Source of the DNA: DASQZK01 sp963809925 | GTDB taxonomy: Bacteria > Bacteroidota > Bacteroidia > Bacteroidales > GCA-2748055 | Assembly: GCA_963809925.1 (NCBI GenBank) | Contig: CAWELH010000009.1 | Span: forward strand, 124,001-188,000 | Length of the DNA stretch: 64,000 nt | Direction: 5' to 3' | Part shown: one piece after another, positions 27,701-36,751 of the stretch | Layout of the letters: every line of letters starts with the position of its first letter | Numbering within the stretch: position 1 is the first letter of the stretch | Program-made: the position numbers and the translations under genes | The notes under the pieces: model-generated | Told to the model about the DNA's origin: nothing | The model's database searches: none | What the model saw: the letters and a program-made list of their open reading frames with translations, nothing else

Positions 27701-30579
27701 AAAGTCTTGAGACGGAAACAGGCTACGACATTTTTGTTCTGGCCCAGGACGGGCTGAAAAATTATTCTCTGCCTTCGAATGTGTTGAGCTTTACCACATG
27801 GGGCAGTGATGCAAATCCGCCCAGCATACCTGAAAATCTGGCTGTAACGGAGAAAACCGCATTCAGCATTAGCCTGAACTGGGATGCTGCCAGTGACGCA
27901 GAGACAGAAGTCTTTGGCTACAATGTTTATGTAAACGGTGAACAGATCAATGATAAACCCATCATCGGCACGATTTACAAGATACACAACCTTGATAAGT
28001 CCACCGATTATTCCATCACGGTAACTGCGCTCGATGCAGCCCTGAACGAATCTGCCCAGAGCGATGCCGTTTCGGAAACTACCAATGATTTTGCATGGGA
28101 TGATCCGAATGAGGATGCTCACATTGGTAAAGCCACGCTGACGTTCAGTCCTTTAGCCGTAGCCACAGGTTTTGGTGTTGAAGGAGGGTACGAACTCGGT
28201 TCGATTTTCGTGTCGAATAAAATATCGTATAATTCCTTTGAGGATCCGTCATATAAGAATAATGCCAGCACCGTGGATCTCGCTGCCGTGAAGAAGACGA
28301 AATCGGGTGGTGTTACCTATTATGCCGAGACTTCCGATGTTTACCAGGGGCAAAAATCTGCCCGTTTGGAGGTAGGGCCCGGAGATTGGTTCCGTTGTTC
28401 GGCCGGTATCGTGATGACGCCGAATTATCATTACCTGCTTCGATTTGCGGCTAAATCTGCCGCCAGTTATGCAGGCAGCGCCATCAACCTGCGTGTTTAC
28501 AGAGATATCGGAGGCGTTGTTACCGCCTTTACCGGTAGTGTCAAGCCAACCACAGAATGGGCTGAATATGAAATCGAATTCCCGGGTATCCAGGATGCTT
28601 CCGGAAGCTGGTATGTCGAATTCGCATTCAATAAGCTCGGCACCGTATATCTTGATGATTTACAGTTGCATATTAAAGAATGGTACAATCCGGGCAGCAA
28701 GTTTACCACTGTCGGGATGAAAATCCTTGACGAGCTTCAGCCCGCTGGTATCAGGTGGGGAGGCATTGGTGCCAACTATGAGGATTTCAATCTCTCGGTA
28801 GGTGCATATCAGAAGGGTTTAATGACTTTTGGTGATTTTGCATACCTCAGTTCCCTGTACGGTGGATATGCACAGCTCACAGTGGGTGTAAACTCGGCAA
28901 CAGACTGGATGAAAAATCCTTCCTGCTTCTCCAACTTTATCGAATATCTTGCAGGACCTGCAGGTACGCCATGGGGCGATGTAAGGATAGCAGAAGGCTA
29001 TACCCAGCCTTTCGATCAGATGCTTAAGGGTATCATTATCGAGATGGGTAATGAAGTATGGGGTTTCGATGCTCACGGAGCCGATGGATTCAGCAGCGAT
29101 TATGCTAAATATGCCCCATGGGCACGCACGATGACGACGGATTACATCAAGGCATCCGACTACTTCAATCCGGATAAGATGTTCGTCAGCTTCAGCGGCA
29201 GGAGCCCTGAGAGTAACTATGGTCTCCACGACAAGTTGTTCAATGGTGATGACGGGGAGATGGATATGCTTGATATCAGCGGTTACCTTGGCGGCAACCT
29301 CAGCTACGATCCGGCGATCGATCCGGGTCAGTCGCAGCTCGATTATCATAAGAACTCTTATGCCGTTTTCAAATTGAAGCTTGACGGACTGATAGCCATA
29401 TACAAAGACATGTTCAAGTATATGAGCCGCAGGGTTCCCATGTACATGTACGAAGGAAACCTCACCGTGGATGCTTACCATGGTACACTCGGACAGGCCG
29501 TATCCTTCGCCGATTACTATGCAACGGTTATGGATTATGGTGTTACCGTACCCGATGTATTCTGTCTGGAAGGTGGCCAGTGGCGTCTTCTCGACGATCA
29601 GATAACACTGAAGAAAAGGCCGCTGTATTACATGGTAGAATTCTACAACAGGCTTGCCGGTAAAGGTGTTGTCCTGAAAACCGATTTCGAAACGGTGGAT
29701 AAGATCTACAATGACAATGGAGTTGAAGTGAAACTCCCGAGTGTTGGTGTACATGCCTTCAACAATGATAAGGATTATGGTGTCGTCCTCTTCAGCAGGG
29801 ATTTTGAAAACGACTATATTGTCAGTCTCGATCTTCCCGATGATATCGGAACCATCACCGATGGTCACATCATCACAGTTACGGGAGACATGTTCAATTC
29901 TCCGGATGTCGTGGTCGATAGTTCTGCACTTACTGTAGAAGACGGTATGCTCATTACTGTACCAAAACATGGCGCAGTTTTTGTCTCCTTTAAAGCTGAT
30001 TCACGGACTTATGATCCAATGCCTGAAATCGGCCAGTTTAACTATCAGAAGATTGAAAGCATTGATCTTACAACTACTGATGGCGAGACCACCATTGAAT
30101 CGTTGGGAGGCAGAAAGAAGCTGACGTATACCATAAGTCCGGATAATGCATTCTATGCGGCAGCTGATGTAAAGATCGTAGATAATCCGGCCAATGCCGC
30201 AATGTCTACTTCACTAAACGTAACTGCCGACACTACGAAGAACGGCACGGTCACAATAAGGGCCACGGCTAAGGATAATTCCGGCGTGTACGATGAGATC
30301 ACGATTACCATCATCAATCAGCATACGCTGGTTCAGGATGTGAACAGTCCCGGAGTTAAGTATTATCCGAATCCGGTGAGCGACTATATGATTATAGAGT
30401 TCCCTGATCTCACTCAGGCCACTCTGACCATCAGGAATGTTCATGGATCCATTGTACAACAAAACAAAATGAAGGATACCAGGACGCTTATCAATACGTC
30501 CAACTTAGCAAACGGTGTCTATTTTGTTACCGTTGAGTCGTCAGGGAAAACTGAAGTATTCCGCTTCGTGAAACAATAA
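24799..30579 (+). CDS. Giant T9SS-exported multidomain protein with a putative glycosidase barrel
   Basis: The 1,926-residue product begins at ATG 24799 with a signal peptide to about residue 24. Approximate order: PA14 (25-180); two DUF5018/Ig-like domains (180-360); a beta-sandwich carbohydrate-binding-like domain (364-525); two Ig/cadherin-like domains (533-755); second PA14 (756-907); two FN3 domains (911-1098); another binding-like domain (1108-1298); a probable TIM barrel (1300-1620); beta domains; an Ig-like domain (1748-1842); and a T9SS type A sorting tail (1851-1926, YYPNPVSDYMIIEFP ... GVYFVTVES). In the barrel, Glu1419 in EMGNEVWG and Glu1552 in MYMYEGN are placed as the acid/base and nucleophile of a clan GH-A retaining glycosidase. 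The enzymatic role is inference; the family was not recognised. It is monocistronic with its own terminator. Confidence 0.85.
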   Translation: MNNKFTLLSILLLTLFISGSYAQEGEVTWEKFKPFSGTFAELATAEGPVETQILTSIDAPQDIDDNYSARITGFIIVPETGDYKFYVSSDDGSELWLSSDITVDNLSMLCNVTSWASHGAFNKEANQASGPVHLEAGSFHYFRALMKEGSGGDHLEVAWTTPSNATITIIGTDYISSEAVVDSTLSEIQEFEFTGIGVPVTGVVDSAARTIQVEVPYGVNITTLVPAIVTSYGATLDPADKQPTDFTNPVDYTVTSADGDYSSVFTVTVTTAAARDINTITNVSLDFGVVSINGTVDDMASTITFDIYSGLPTGAKLMFDKDYFATVSNASGDSIDLNTVTELEVTAQNGDIKTYSLIYNSLAGVAAFSDNFSDDSNMANWAVRNWNNSGTGNIFTISHDPAEENLVITKTTSVNDYIRFTFPQDLNVGLVKPYVRFRVKSAQALTRFEAKLQDVNAPLNDGNFSQATNMKMIAVPADGEYHEAIWDYSTGMNNVNPFQIKYLVLGVDRTIGVALSNVRVDDFRAGIDAYANNKPTVNTVAKPHWAYIGDGVQTVALTGISDGNPERDEIVTITATSSNQAVVADGDITVDYDGVSSTATLSYTPSSNGPTVITVTLKDDRGTVYSDEEDTETTQFIAEFRDATPGVNDVATFGMPQFTHINVGQGVEHYVIISQVDDGDADVDQVIFFDYVNNSPELIVIDSIVYNPGESFALIYFRDLGMTGNASLTLSCIDEVDQTAGNDPFELTFDIPLETYNTFGCYYGATQIAQWQDYPYKQDPVFKDGYPVTLDKADVHDLCKDDFFWGMMWGYVIAPVTGDYKFYSTTEGEGVGPFYLSTNNSRDGLPPLESWTAQTDQASGFIHLEAGQAYYFEAFHKEIVNDYFLTLEWIYPGLSAKEIIGKPYLFTSLDMEAPSSATSLRIKAKGSTQALIEWDASTDNLKVKGYYVYINGELYNEEMTTETSMMIESLETETGYDIFVLAQDGLKNYSLPSNVLSFTTWGSDANPPSIPENLAVTEKTAFSISLNWDAASDAETEVFGYNVYVNGEQINDKPIIGTIYKIHNLDKSTDYSITVTALDAALNESAQSDAVSETTNDFAWDDPNEDAHIGKATLTFSPLAVATGFGVEGGYELGSIFVSNKISYNSFEDPSYKNNASTVDLAAVKKTKSGGVTYYAETSDVYQGQKSARLEVGPGDWFRCSAGIVMTPNYHYLLRFAAKSAASYAGSAINLRVYRDIGGVVTAFTGSVKPTTEWAEYEIEFPGIQDASGSWYVEFAFNKLGTVYLDDLQLHIKEWYNPGSKFTTVGMKILDELQPAGIRWGGIGANYEDFNLSVGAYQKGLMTFGDFAYLSSLYGGYAQLTVGVNSATDWMKNPSCFSNFIEYLAGPAGTPWGDVRIAEGYTQPFDQMLKGIIIEMGNEVWGFDAHGADGFSSDYAKYAPWARTMTTDYIKASDYFNPDKMFVSFSGRSPESNYGLHDKLFNGDDGEMDMLDISGYLGGNLSYDPAIDPGQSQLDYHKNSYAVFKLKLDGLIAIYKDMFKYMSRRVPMYMYEGNLTVDAYHGTLGQAVSFADYYATVMDYGVTVPDVFCLEGGQWRLLDDQITLKKRPLYYMVEFYNRLAGKGVVLKTDFETVDKIYNDNGVEVKLPSVGVHAFNNDKDYGVVLFSRDFENDYIVSLDLPDDIGTITDGHIITVTGDMFNSPDVVVDSSALTVEDGMLITVPKHGAVFVSFKADSRTYDPMPEIGQFNYQKIESIDLTTTDGETTIESLGGRKKLTYTISPDNAFYAAADVKIVDNPANAAMSTSLNVTADTTKNGTVTIRATAKDNSGVYDEITITIINQHTLVQDVNSPGVKYYPNPVSDYMIIEFPDLTQATLTIRNVHGSIVQQNKMKDTRTLINTSNLANGVYFVTVESSGKTEVFRFVKQ

Positions 30580-30600
30580 GTTCCGAAACTCTTAATTATA

Positions 30601-30633
30601 AAGGGCTGCCAGCTAATAAGGCAGCCCTTTTTT
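30601..30633 (+). terminator. Rho-independent terminator after the giant secreted protein
   Basis: A perfect 10-bp stem (AAGGGCTGCC at 30601-30610 with GGCAGCCCTT at 30620-30629) and a 9-base loop are followed by a run of T. It lies 21 bp after the stop codon. The rest of the 30580-30899 gap is AT-rich with no gene. Confidence 0.93.
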
Positions 30634-30869
30634 CGTTTAGTATGGCTGGGGCTATGGCTTTGCTTAGGACGAACGGAAGTGGCCTTCTTTCGTAAGATTT
30701 TAACCAATGGTGCAGGTGAGATCCCCATGATTTTCCATGGCCCCGTAATTTATAGCCGGAAAAAATAGATATCATTACAACCCTGAGATAAAATATTCGT
30801 ATATTTTTAATCGGTTATAAATTAATACCATTAACTCTTCGTTTATAGGTATTTTTTAATATAAATTTT

Positions 30870-30877
30870 TACATTTG
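30870..30877 (+). promoter_or_regulatory. Candidate Bacteroidota -7 box for the DUF6089 operon
   Basis: TACATTTG matches the Bacteroidota -7 consensus TAnnTTTG exactly and lies 22 bp before the ATG at 30900, in an AT-rich gap just after a strong terminator. A clear -33 TTG is not visible at the expected spacing. Confidence 0.4.
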
Positions 30878-30899
30878 TAATTCATTTATTGATAGGTAC

Positions 30900-31673
30900 A
30901 TGAATAAAAAGTGGGCGACAATTCTTCTGGTTGTGCTGGTTCTTATTCCCGCGGTTACTCAGGCTCAGCGTTGGAAACTCAGGAGATATGAAGCTATTTT
31001 CGGGATTGGGACCACAAACTTTTTTGGGGATATAGGCGGAACTTCTAGTAAGAACAACTTATTGGGACTGAGAGATATACAGGTACAGTATACCAGACCT
31101 GCTCTTACGCTGGGATTGAGATATAAACTGACAGGCGATATGGCGGTTAAGTTTAATCTTGCATTCGGGATGATTACGGGTAACGATGTGGACTCACGTA
31201 ACGACACAAGAAATTTTGCCTTTCGTTCCACAATTTTTGAGCCCTCTTTACAGTTTGAATATTATCTGTTACCAGAGGCGAGGGGGTATTCATCCGCAGC
31301 ACTCTTCAACAGGAGGGGGATGATAAATAATTACTCAAAACTTTATATTTACCTGTTTGGCGGAGTAGGCGGAGTATTTTATAATCCTAAACCTCTCAAT
31401 AATTTTGAGAATAGATTTAACGATAATTTTAGTAAGTTTGGTGCGGTTTTTCCGGTCGGCCTCGGAGTTAAGTACAACATAGATGCAAAATGGACACTGG
31501 GCATTGAATTTGGCCGGAGATTTACAACAACGGATTATATTGATGGGTATACTTCACAATATTCGAAACATAAAGACACCTACTACCTTGGCATCATCAG
31601 TGCGGTCTATAAAATCAGATCGGACCGAAGAGGCAGGCCGATGTTGCGTGATCCATACTCCAGTAGGAGATAA
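30900..31673 (+). CDS. DUF6089/PorG-like outer membrane protein (copy 1)
   Basis: The 257-residue protein has a signal peptide (MNKKWATILLVVLVLIPAVTQAQ) and then a beta-barrel. The opening of the mature part (YEAIFGIGTTNFFGDIGG) and the LYIYLFGGVGGVFYNP and GIEFGRRFTTTDYIDG segments are typical of DUF6089, the family that contains the T9SS component PorG. It is the first gene of a unit running through a second DUF6089 gene, uppS, bamA and two skp-like genes. Whether it is PorG itself or a paralogue cannot be decided here. Confidence 0.85.
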   Translation: MNKKWATILLVVLVLIPAVTQAQRWKLRRYEAIFGIGTTNFFGDIGGTSSKNNLLGLRDIQVQYTRPALTLGLRYKLTGDMAVKFNLAFGMITGNDVDSRNDTRNFAFRSTIFEPSLQFEYYLLPEARGYSSAALFNRRGMINNYSKLYIYLFGGVGGVFYNPKPLNNFENRFNDNFSKFGAVFPVGLGVKYNIDAKWTLGIEFGRRFTTTDYIDGYTSQYSKHKDTYYLGIISAVYKIRSDRRGRPMLRDPYSSRR

Positions 31674-32367
31674 GTATCCGCATCGCGCTGGTATATATTT
31701 GCTCTTTTTTTTCCTGTTTCTCCTTCTCTCCGGTTCAAAACATCTGGATGCCCAACGTAAGTCGGACATAGGTTTTTTTGCCGGTACGGCCTATTATATG
31801 GGAGATATTAATACAAATCAGCAGTTTTATAATCCTTCCATTGCCATAGGGCCGATATACCGTTATAACTTTAATCCTCGAACGTCACTTCGTTTTTCCG
31901 GGATCTATCATCGGCTGAAAGCCAGCGATCTCGATTTTACAGATCCCTATAAAGTAGACCGGGGCGCTTCTTTTTCAGGCAGCTATCTTGATTTTGCCGC
32001 CATGTATGAATTTAATTTTATGCCGTATAAGACTGCCAACAGGAAAACCAGGTACTCTTTGTATGTAGCGGGAGGTCCGGGCTACCACCTTGTCCTGTCA
32101 TCAAATACTTCCACCGGCATTGTTCCCGACAGTCATTTTACCATTCCCTTTTCACTCGGTTTTAAATTTAATGCCGGAAAAAGACTGAGTGCAGGAATTG
32201 AGTGGTCGCCACGTAAAACCTTTAACGACAGGATTGACGGAGTAGAAAATTTTAGTACAGACAAGGTGTATCATTTGGCTGGTAACAAAGACTGGTATAC
32301 CTTTGCAGGGATTTTTATTACGTATAAGATCTTTAAGTACCGGGAAGATTGTCCGACGTATGATTAG
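31648..32367 (+). CDS. DUF6089/PorG-like outer membrane protein (copy 2)
   Basis: A second DUF6089-type barrel. The mature part starts near QRKSDIGFFAGTAYYMGDIN and ends GNKDWYTFAGIFITYKIFKY. The reading frame is open far upstream inside copy 1, but the likely start is GTG 31648, which gives MIHTPVGDKYPHRAG before a hydrophobic signal (IYLLFFFLFLLLSG). This would overlap copy 1 by 26 bp. A TTG at 31699 is an alternative but would lack the positive N-terminus. The two copies share the barrel pattern but differ much in sequence. uppS follows after 9 bp. Confidence 0.8.
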   Translation: MIHTPVGDKYPHRAGIYLLFFFLFLLLSGSKHLDAQRKSDIGFFAGTAYYMGDINTNQQFYNPSIAIGPIYRYNFNPRTSLRFSGIYHRLKASDLDFTDPYKVDRGASFSGSYLDFAAMYEFNFMPYKTANRKTRYSLYVAGGPGYHLVLSSNTSTGIVPDSHFTIPFSLGFKFNAGKRLSAGIEWSPRKTFNDRIDGVENFSTDKVYHLAGNKDWYTFAGIFITYKIFKYREDCPTYD

Positions 32368-32376
32368 TGCTTAGCT

Positions 32377-33132
32377 ATGGCAACAATTGAAAATATTAAA
32401 AAGGAAAAGTTACCACTTCATGTTGCTCTCATCATGGATGGTAACGGACGATGGGCCCAGCAACATGGCAATGAAAGGATTTTCGGCCATCAGAGCGGAG
32501 TTGTGGCAGTGAGAGAGACCGTTGAAGCTGCTGCTGAGCTGGGTATCGGATACCTGACCCTGTATGCTTTTTCTACCGAAAACTGGAACCGCCCCAGGGA
32601 AGAAATTGATGCACTCATGGCCTTACTGGTTCAGACCATCAGAAATGAAATGGATACGCTGAATAAGAACAATGTAAGGCTGAACGCCATTGGCGATATG
32701 AAAAGTCTGCCCCCAAAGGTTCACGAAGAACTTATGAATGCTATCGACGAAACTTCCGGGAATAATGGTCTGACCCTGGTTCTGGCGCTCAGTTACAGCG
32801 GACGGTGGGAAATCGTTGAGGCAGTGCGCAGGATCGCAGCCGAAATTGTTGAGAATAAGATTAGCGTCGATGAATTATCGTGCGAACTATTTGTGAATTA
32901 TCTGCATACGGCAAAATACCCCGATCCTGAACTGCTTATCCGTACCAGTGGTGAATTCAGGATTAGTAATTTCCTTCTGTGGCAGATCGCATATACCGAA
33001 TTGTATTTTACAGACATCCTCTGGCCGGATTTCCGGAAAAATGACTTTTTTGATGCCATCGTCGACTTCCAGAAAAGGGAACGACGCTTTGGAAAGATCA
33101 GTGCCCAGGTAAACAGTGAACCCGTTAATTAA
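32377..33132 (+). CDS. uppS: Isoprenyl transferase (undecaprenyl diphosphate synthase)
   Basis: The 251-residue cis-prenyltransferase makes the C55 lipid carrier for peptidoglycan and surface glycans. Motifs are HVALIMDGNGRWAQ with the catalytic Asp, GHQSGV, TLYAFSTENWNRP, and the C-terminal LLIRTSGEFRISNFLLWQIAY then ELYFTDILWPDF. The end of the gene lies 13 bp before the bamA start. Confidence 0.96.
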   Translation: MATIENIKKEKLPLHVALIMDGNGRWAQQHGNERIFGHQSGVVAVRETVEAAAELGIGYLTLYAFSTENWNRPREEIDALMALLVQTIRNEMDTLNKNNVRLNAIGDMKSLPPKVHEELMNAIDETSGNNGLTLVLALSYSGRWEIVEAVRRIAAEIVENKISVDELSCELFVNYLHTAKYPDPELLIRTSGEFRISNFLLWQIAYTELYFTDILWPDFRKNDFFDAIVDFQKRERRFGKISAQVNSEPVN

Positions 33133-33145
33133 GCAAACAAAACAC

Positions 33146-35635
33146 ATGATCCGTAGAAATATCCTCCTTTTTCTAATCCTAACCCTCTCCACCATTGCAA
33201 AATCTCAGGATATCGATATGACGAATGTCCCTGTGATGGATTATTCCTCCCCAAATGAGTATGAAATCGCTGACGTTACCATTACCGGTATCGAGTTTAT
33301 TCAGAAGGAAGTACTGGTAAGCCTTTCAGGGCTTACTGTAGGTGATAAAATCACCGTGCCGGGTGATAAGATTACAAAAGTGGTTAAGAAATTCTGGAGT
33401 CAGGGCCTTTTCGCCGATGTCAGGATCTATGCCACAAAAATTGAAGACGGGAAAATCTGGCTGAATATTTACCTGAAAGAACGGCCCAGGCTGTCGGCTT
33501 TTGTAATACACGGCGTAAACAAATCGGAATCGGATGATCTAAAAGAGAAGCTGAGTATTCGCACCGGCATACAGGTGACAGACGACCTGTTAAATAATGT
33601 CAGGAGGGTGATAAAGGAACATTTCGTAGAGAAGGGCTATCTCAATACCACCATTAAGATCTCACAAAAAGAAGATACGGTGAGAGTGAATATGGTCAGG
33701 CTGGATATAGATGTCGACAAGCACGATCGTGTTAAAATCGATGAGATTGCCTTTCATGGAAACAATGTTTTTCCGGCTAAGCGCCTGCGGAGGGTAATGA
33801 AGAAAACACACCGAAGGGATATAAATATCTTCAAAGGCTCCAAACTTGTTAAGGAGGAATACATCGCCGACAAGGATAAGCTCATTGATTTTTACAACGA
33901 AAATGGGTACCGCGACGCATCGATTCTCAGGGACTCCATTTCAGTGGTCTCGGAAAAAAGAATTCAGCTGGATATATTTATTGAAGAAGGCGATAAGTAT
34001 TATGTGGGCGACATATCCTGGATCGGGAATACGATCTATTCGGCCGAATACCTCTCAGCGGTGCTCGGGATAAAGAAGGGCGACGTGTTCGATCAGGAAT
34101 TGCTCGACAAACGACTGACGATGGATGAAGATGCCGTGAACTCAAAGTACCTCGATCACGGGTACCTGTTCTTCAGCCTGGATCCCGTTGAGAGTCGTGT
34201 CCATAGCGATACCATCGATTTTGAAATGAGAATCAGGGAAGGGAAACAGGCTACCATTAACAGGGTGATCATCGAAGGCAATACCAAAACCAATGAACAT
34301 GTTGTTCGCCGGGAGCTGAGAACAAAACCTGGAGATCTCTTCAGTAAGGAAGACATCATAAGGTCGGTACGGGAACTTGCACAGCTTGGCCATTTCGATC
34401 CGGAGCAGATCAACCCCGAGCCCATCCCGAACCAGTTGGAAGGGACGGTTGACCTGAAATATTCACTCGTTGAGAAAGCCAACGATCAGCTCGAAGTATC
34501 CGGCGGATGGGGTATGGGGATGATTGTCGGAACCATCGGTCTCAGGTTTTCAAACTTCTCCATCCGGAACTTCTTCAAGTTGAAGATGTGGCGACCGGTG
34601 CCTTCGGGTGACGGCCAGACCCTTTCCCTCCGCGCACAATCGAACGGTACCTATTACCAGGCATATAATCTCTCCTTCATAGAGCCGTGGTTTGGCGGGA
34701 AGAAACCTAATTCCTTCTCTGTGTCGCTGTATCACACCAAGATGAATACATCGAATTACTGGGAAAAGAATCCTGCCGACCAGTTTATCAAGATTTCCGG
34801 GGCTTCGGTCGGACTGGGAAAACGACTGAGATGGCCCGACGACTTTTTCACATTGTATAACGAGGTCAGCTACCAACGGTATAAACTTAAAGATTATGTC
34901 GGATACTTCCTTTTCTCAAACGGTACTTCACACAATCTGAGTTATACCTTTAATTTCGGGAGGAACTCGGTAAGCCAGCCTATCTACCCGCGTAACGGAT
35001 CTTCTTTTAACCTTAGTCTGCAGGTTACACCGCCGTATTCACTGATCACTGGCAAGGACTTCAGCGTATCCGGTATCTCGGATCAGCAGAAGTACAGGTG
35101 GATCGAATATCACAAATGGAAGTTTAAAGCCGACTGGTATATGAGTTTGGCAGGGAATTTGGTAATGTATACCCGTGCACATTTTGGTTACCTTGGATAT
35201 TATAATAAAGATATCGGACCCTCACCTTTCGAAGGTTTCGACGTTGGAGGCGATGGCCTCACGGGTTACAACCTTTACGGAAGGGAAACCATCGCACTGC
35301 GTGGGTATGAAAACGGAAGCCTGACTCCGATTATTGATGGTAATAAATCAGGGAACGTATATAATAAATATACTGTAGAAATCAGATATCCGTTCTCACT
35401 AAACCCATCAGCAACCATATTCGGGCTTGTGTTCCTTGAAGGTGGTAATGCCTGGTATTCGATCAACGACTTCAATCCATTTCTGATCCATCGGTCAGCA
35501 GGGATTGGTCTGAGAGCGTTCCTGCCAATGTTTGGCCTGCTCGGGATCGATTGGGGATACGGCTTTGATGCTATACCGGGAAATCCCGGAGCAAACAAGG
35601 GGCAGTTCCACTTTACCATCGGACAACAGTTTTAA
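33146..35635 (+). CDS. bamA: Outer membrane protein assembly factor BamA
   Basis: The 829-residue protein inserts beta-barrels into the outer membrane. A signal peptide (MIRRNILLFLILTLSTIAKSQ) is followed by about five POTRA domains (about 45-440). The C-terminal Omp85 barrel (about 450-829) contains the lid-loop text EGFDVGGDGLTGYNLYGRETIALRGYE (quoted in part: ETIALRGYE) and ends HFTIGQQF with a terminal Phe. The start is ATG 33146; an upstream in-frame ATG at 33116 overlaps uppS and is not signal-like. Two skp/ompH genes follow, giving the classic envelope assembly order. Confidence 0.95.
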   Translation: MIRRNILLFLILTLSTIAKSQDIDMTNVPVMDYSSPNEYEIADVTITGIEFIQKEVLVSLSGLTVGDKITVPGDKITKVVKKFWSQGLFADVRIYATKIEDGKIWLNIYLKERPRLSAFVIHGVNKSESDDLKEKLSIRTGIQVTDDLLNNVRRVIKEHFVEKGYLNTTIKISQKEDTVRVNMVRLDIDVDKHDRVKIDEIAFHGNNVFPAKRLRRVMKKTHRRDINIFKGSKLVKEEYIADKDKLIDFYNENGYRDASILRDSISVVSEKRIQLDIFIEEGDKYYVGDISWIGNTIYSAEYLSAVLGIKKGDVFDQELLDKRLTMDEDAVNSKYLDHGYLFFSLDPVESRVHSDTIDFEMRIREGKQATINRVIIEGNTKTNEHVVRRELRTKPGDLFSKEDIIRSVRELAQLGHFDPEQINPEPIPNQLEGTVDLKYSLVEKANDQLEVSGGWGMGMIVGTIGLRFSNFSIRNFFKLKMWRPVPSGDGQTLSLRAQSNGTYYQAYNLSFIEPWFGGKKPNSFSVSLYHTKMNTSNYWEKNPADQFIKISGASVGLGKRLRWPDDFFTLYNEVSYQRYKLKDYVGYFLFSNGTSHNLSYTFNFGRNSVSQPIYPRNGSSFNLSLQVTPPYSLITGKDFSVSGISDQQKYRWIEYHKWKFKADWYMSLAGNLVMYTRAHFGYLGYYNKDIGPSPFEGFDVGGDGLTGYNLYGRETIALRGYENGSLTPIIDGNKSGNVYNKYTVEIRYPFSLNPSATIFGLVFLEGGNAWYSINDFNPFLIHRSAGIGLRAFLPMFGLLGIDWGYGFDAIPGNPGANKGQFHFTIGQQF

Positions 35636-35660
35636 AGTCGTAACATAAAATTTTAAAACC

Positions 35661-36176
35661 ATGAAAAAGATCTTATTGTCAGTCCTCGTCCTCTTTGTAT
35701 TTGCCGGCGCAGGATTTTCCCAGAAATTTGCCTTTGTCGATACCGAATACATCCTCGACAGAATTCCTTCATACAAGGCTGCACAGGACCAGATCGATAA
35801 ACTTTCCAAAGATTACGAACAGGAGATCAATGATAAATATGCCGTAGTCGAGAAACTCTACAAGAGCTTTCAGAACGAAAAAGTGCTTATGACCGAAGAA
35901 CAGAGGAACGCGAAGGAAGACGAAATCGTAAACCAGGAAAAGTCGATCAAGGACCTGCAGAAAAAATATTTCGGACCGGAGGGGACCGTCTTTCAGAAAA
36001 GGGAAGAACTGATCAAGCCCATCCAGGACGATGTCTATAAAGCAGTGAAGGAACTAGCTCTGGAAGGTGGATATGCCGTGATTTTCGACACTGCTGCAGG
36101 AGCCACAATACTGTATGAAAATGCACGCTATAATATGAGTGATGATGTACTTGAAAAATTAGGATATAAGAATTAA
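35661..36176 (+). CDS. OmpH/Skp family periplasmic chaperone (copy 1)
   Basis: The 171-residue protein has a signal peptide (MKKILLSVLVLFVFAGAGFSQ), then FAFVDTEYILDRIPSYKAAQ, a long charged coiled coil (about 45-120), and a C-terminal beta edge with GYAVIFDTA. This is the Skp layout: a trimer with coiled-coil arms that holds unfolded outer membrane proteins before BamA. It sits 25 bp after bamA. Confidence 0.93.
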   Translation: MKKILLSVLVLFVFAGAGFSQKFAFVDTEYILDRIPSYKAAQDQIDKLSKDYEQEINDKYAVVEKLYKSFQNEKVLMTEEQRNAKEDEIVNQEKSIKDLQKKYFGPEGTVFQKREELIKPIQDDVYKAVKELALEGGYAVIFDTAAGATILYENARYNMSDDVLEKLGYKN

Positions 36177-36215
36177 TTGGTTACATTTGTACAAATTTTT
36201 TATAAATAATTAATA

Positions 36216-36731
36216 ATGAAAAGACTCGTAAACGCACTGTTTATACTCGGTTTCCTTCTCTCAACAACTGTTGTTGGTGCACAGAATTATAAATTCGGTC
36301 ACATTTCGGCACAGGACATTGTTGTCCTCATGCCTGAATACCAAAAAGCCGCTGACAGTCTAAATAGGGTAAAGACCAAATACGATCAACAGGCTGAAAA
36401 AATACAGGTTGAAATCAACAAAAAATATAATGACCTTGTTGAAAACCAGGGCAAGCTCGATTCTTTGATTCTCGAGAGCATGTATTCAGAGCTTCAGAGT
36501 ATGCAGGAAAGGCTTCAGACATTCCAGACGAATGCCAACCAGAAACTCCGGACACTTGAAGGAAATCTTCTCGAAACTGTTATGGGTAAATTGGAAAAAG
36601 CGATCGCTGCCGTTGCCAAGCAAAACGATCTTATTTACGTTTTCGATGTCAGTGGAAGAAATCCTATCTATACCTCCGACAAGAGCATTGATGTCGGCCC
36701 AATGGTTAAGGAGAAACTAGGAATACAATAA
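36216..36731 (+). CDS. OmpH/Skp family periplasmic chaperone (copy 2)
   Basis: A second Skp-like protein of the same length as copy 1, with a signal peptide (ending VVGAQ), YKFGHISAQDIVVLMPEYQKA, a central coiled coil, and LIYVFDVSGRNP near the end. It is diverged from copy 1, so the duplication is old; paired copies are common in Bacteroidota. It is followed by a terminator hairpin. A TACATTTG at 36182-36189 in front could be a secondary promoter, but no -33 element is evident. Confidence 0.92.
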   Translation: MKRLVNALFILGFLLSTTVVGAQNYKFGHISAQDIVVLMPEYQKAADSLNRVKTKYDQQAEKIQVEINKKYNDLVENQGKLDSLILESMYSELQSMQERLQTFQTNANQKLRTLEGNLLETVMGKLEKAIAAVAKQNDLIYVFDVSGRNPIYTSDKSIDVGPMVKEKLGIQ

Positions 36732-36751
36732 TCTAAAACCTAACAAATCAG

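Noticed and set aside
28819..29970. A 383-codon open frame on the minus strand inside the giant protein gene
   Set aside because: It is the antisense shadow of the strongly supported plus-strand coding sequence and resembles no protein family.
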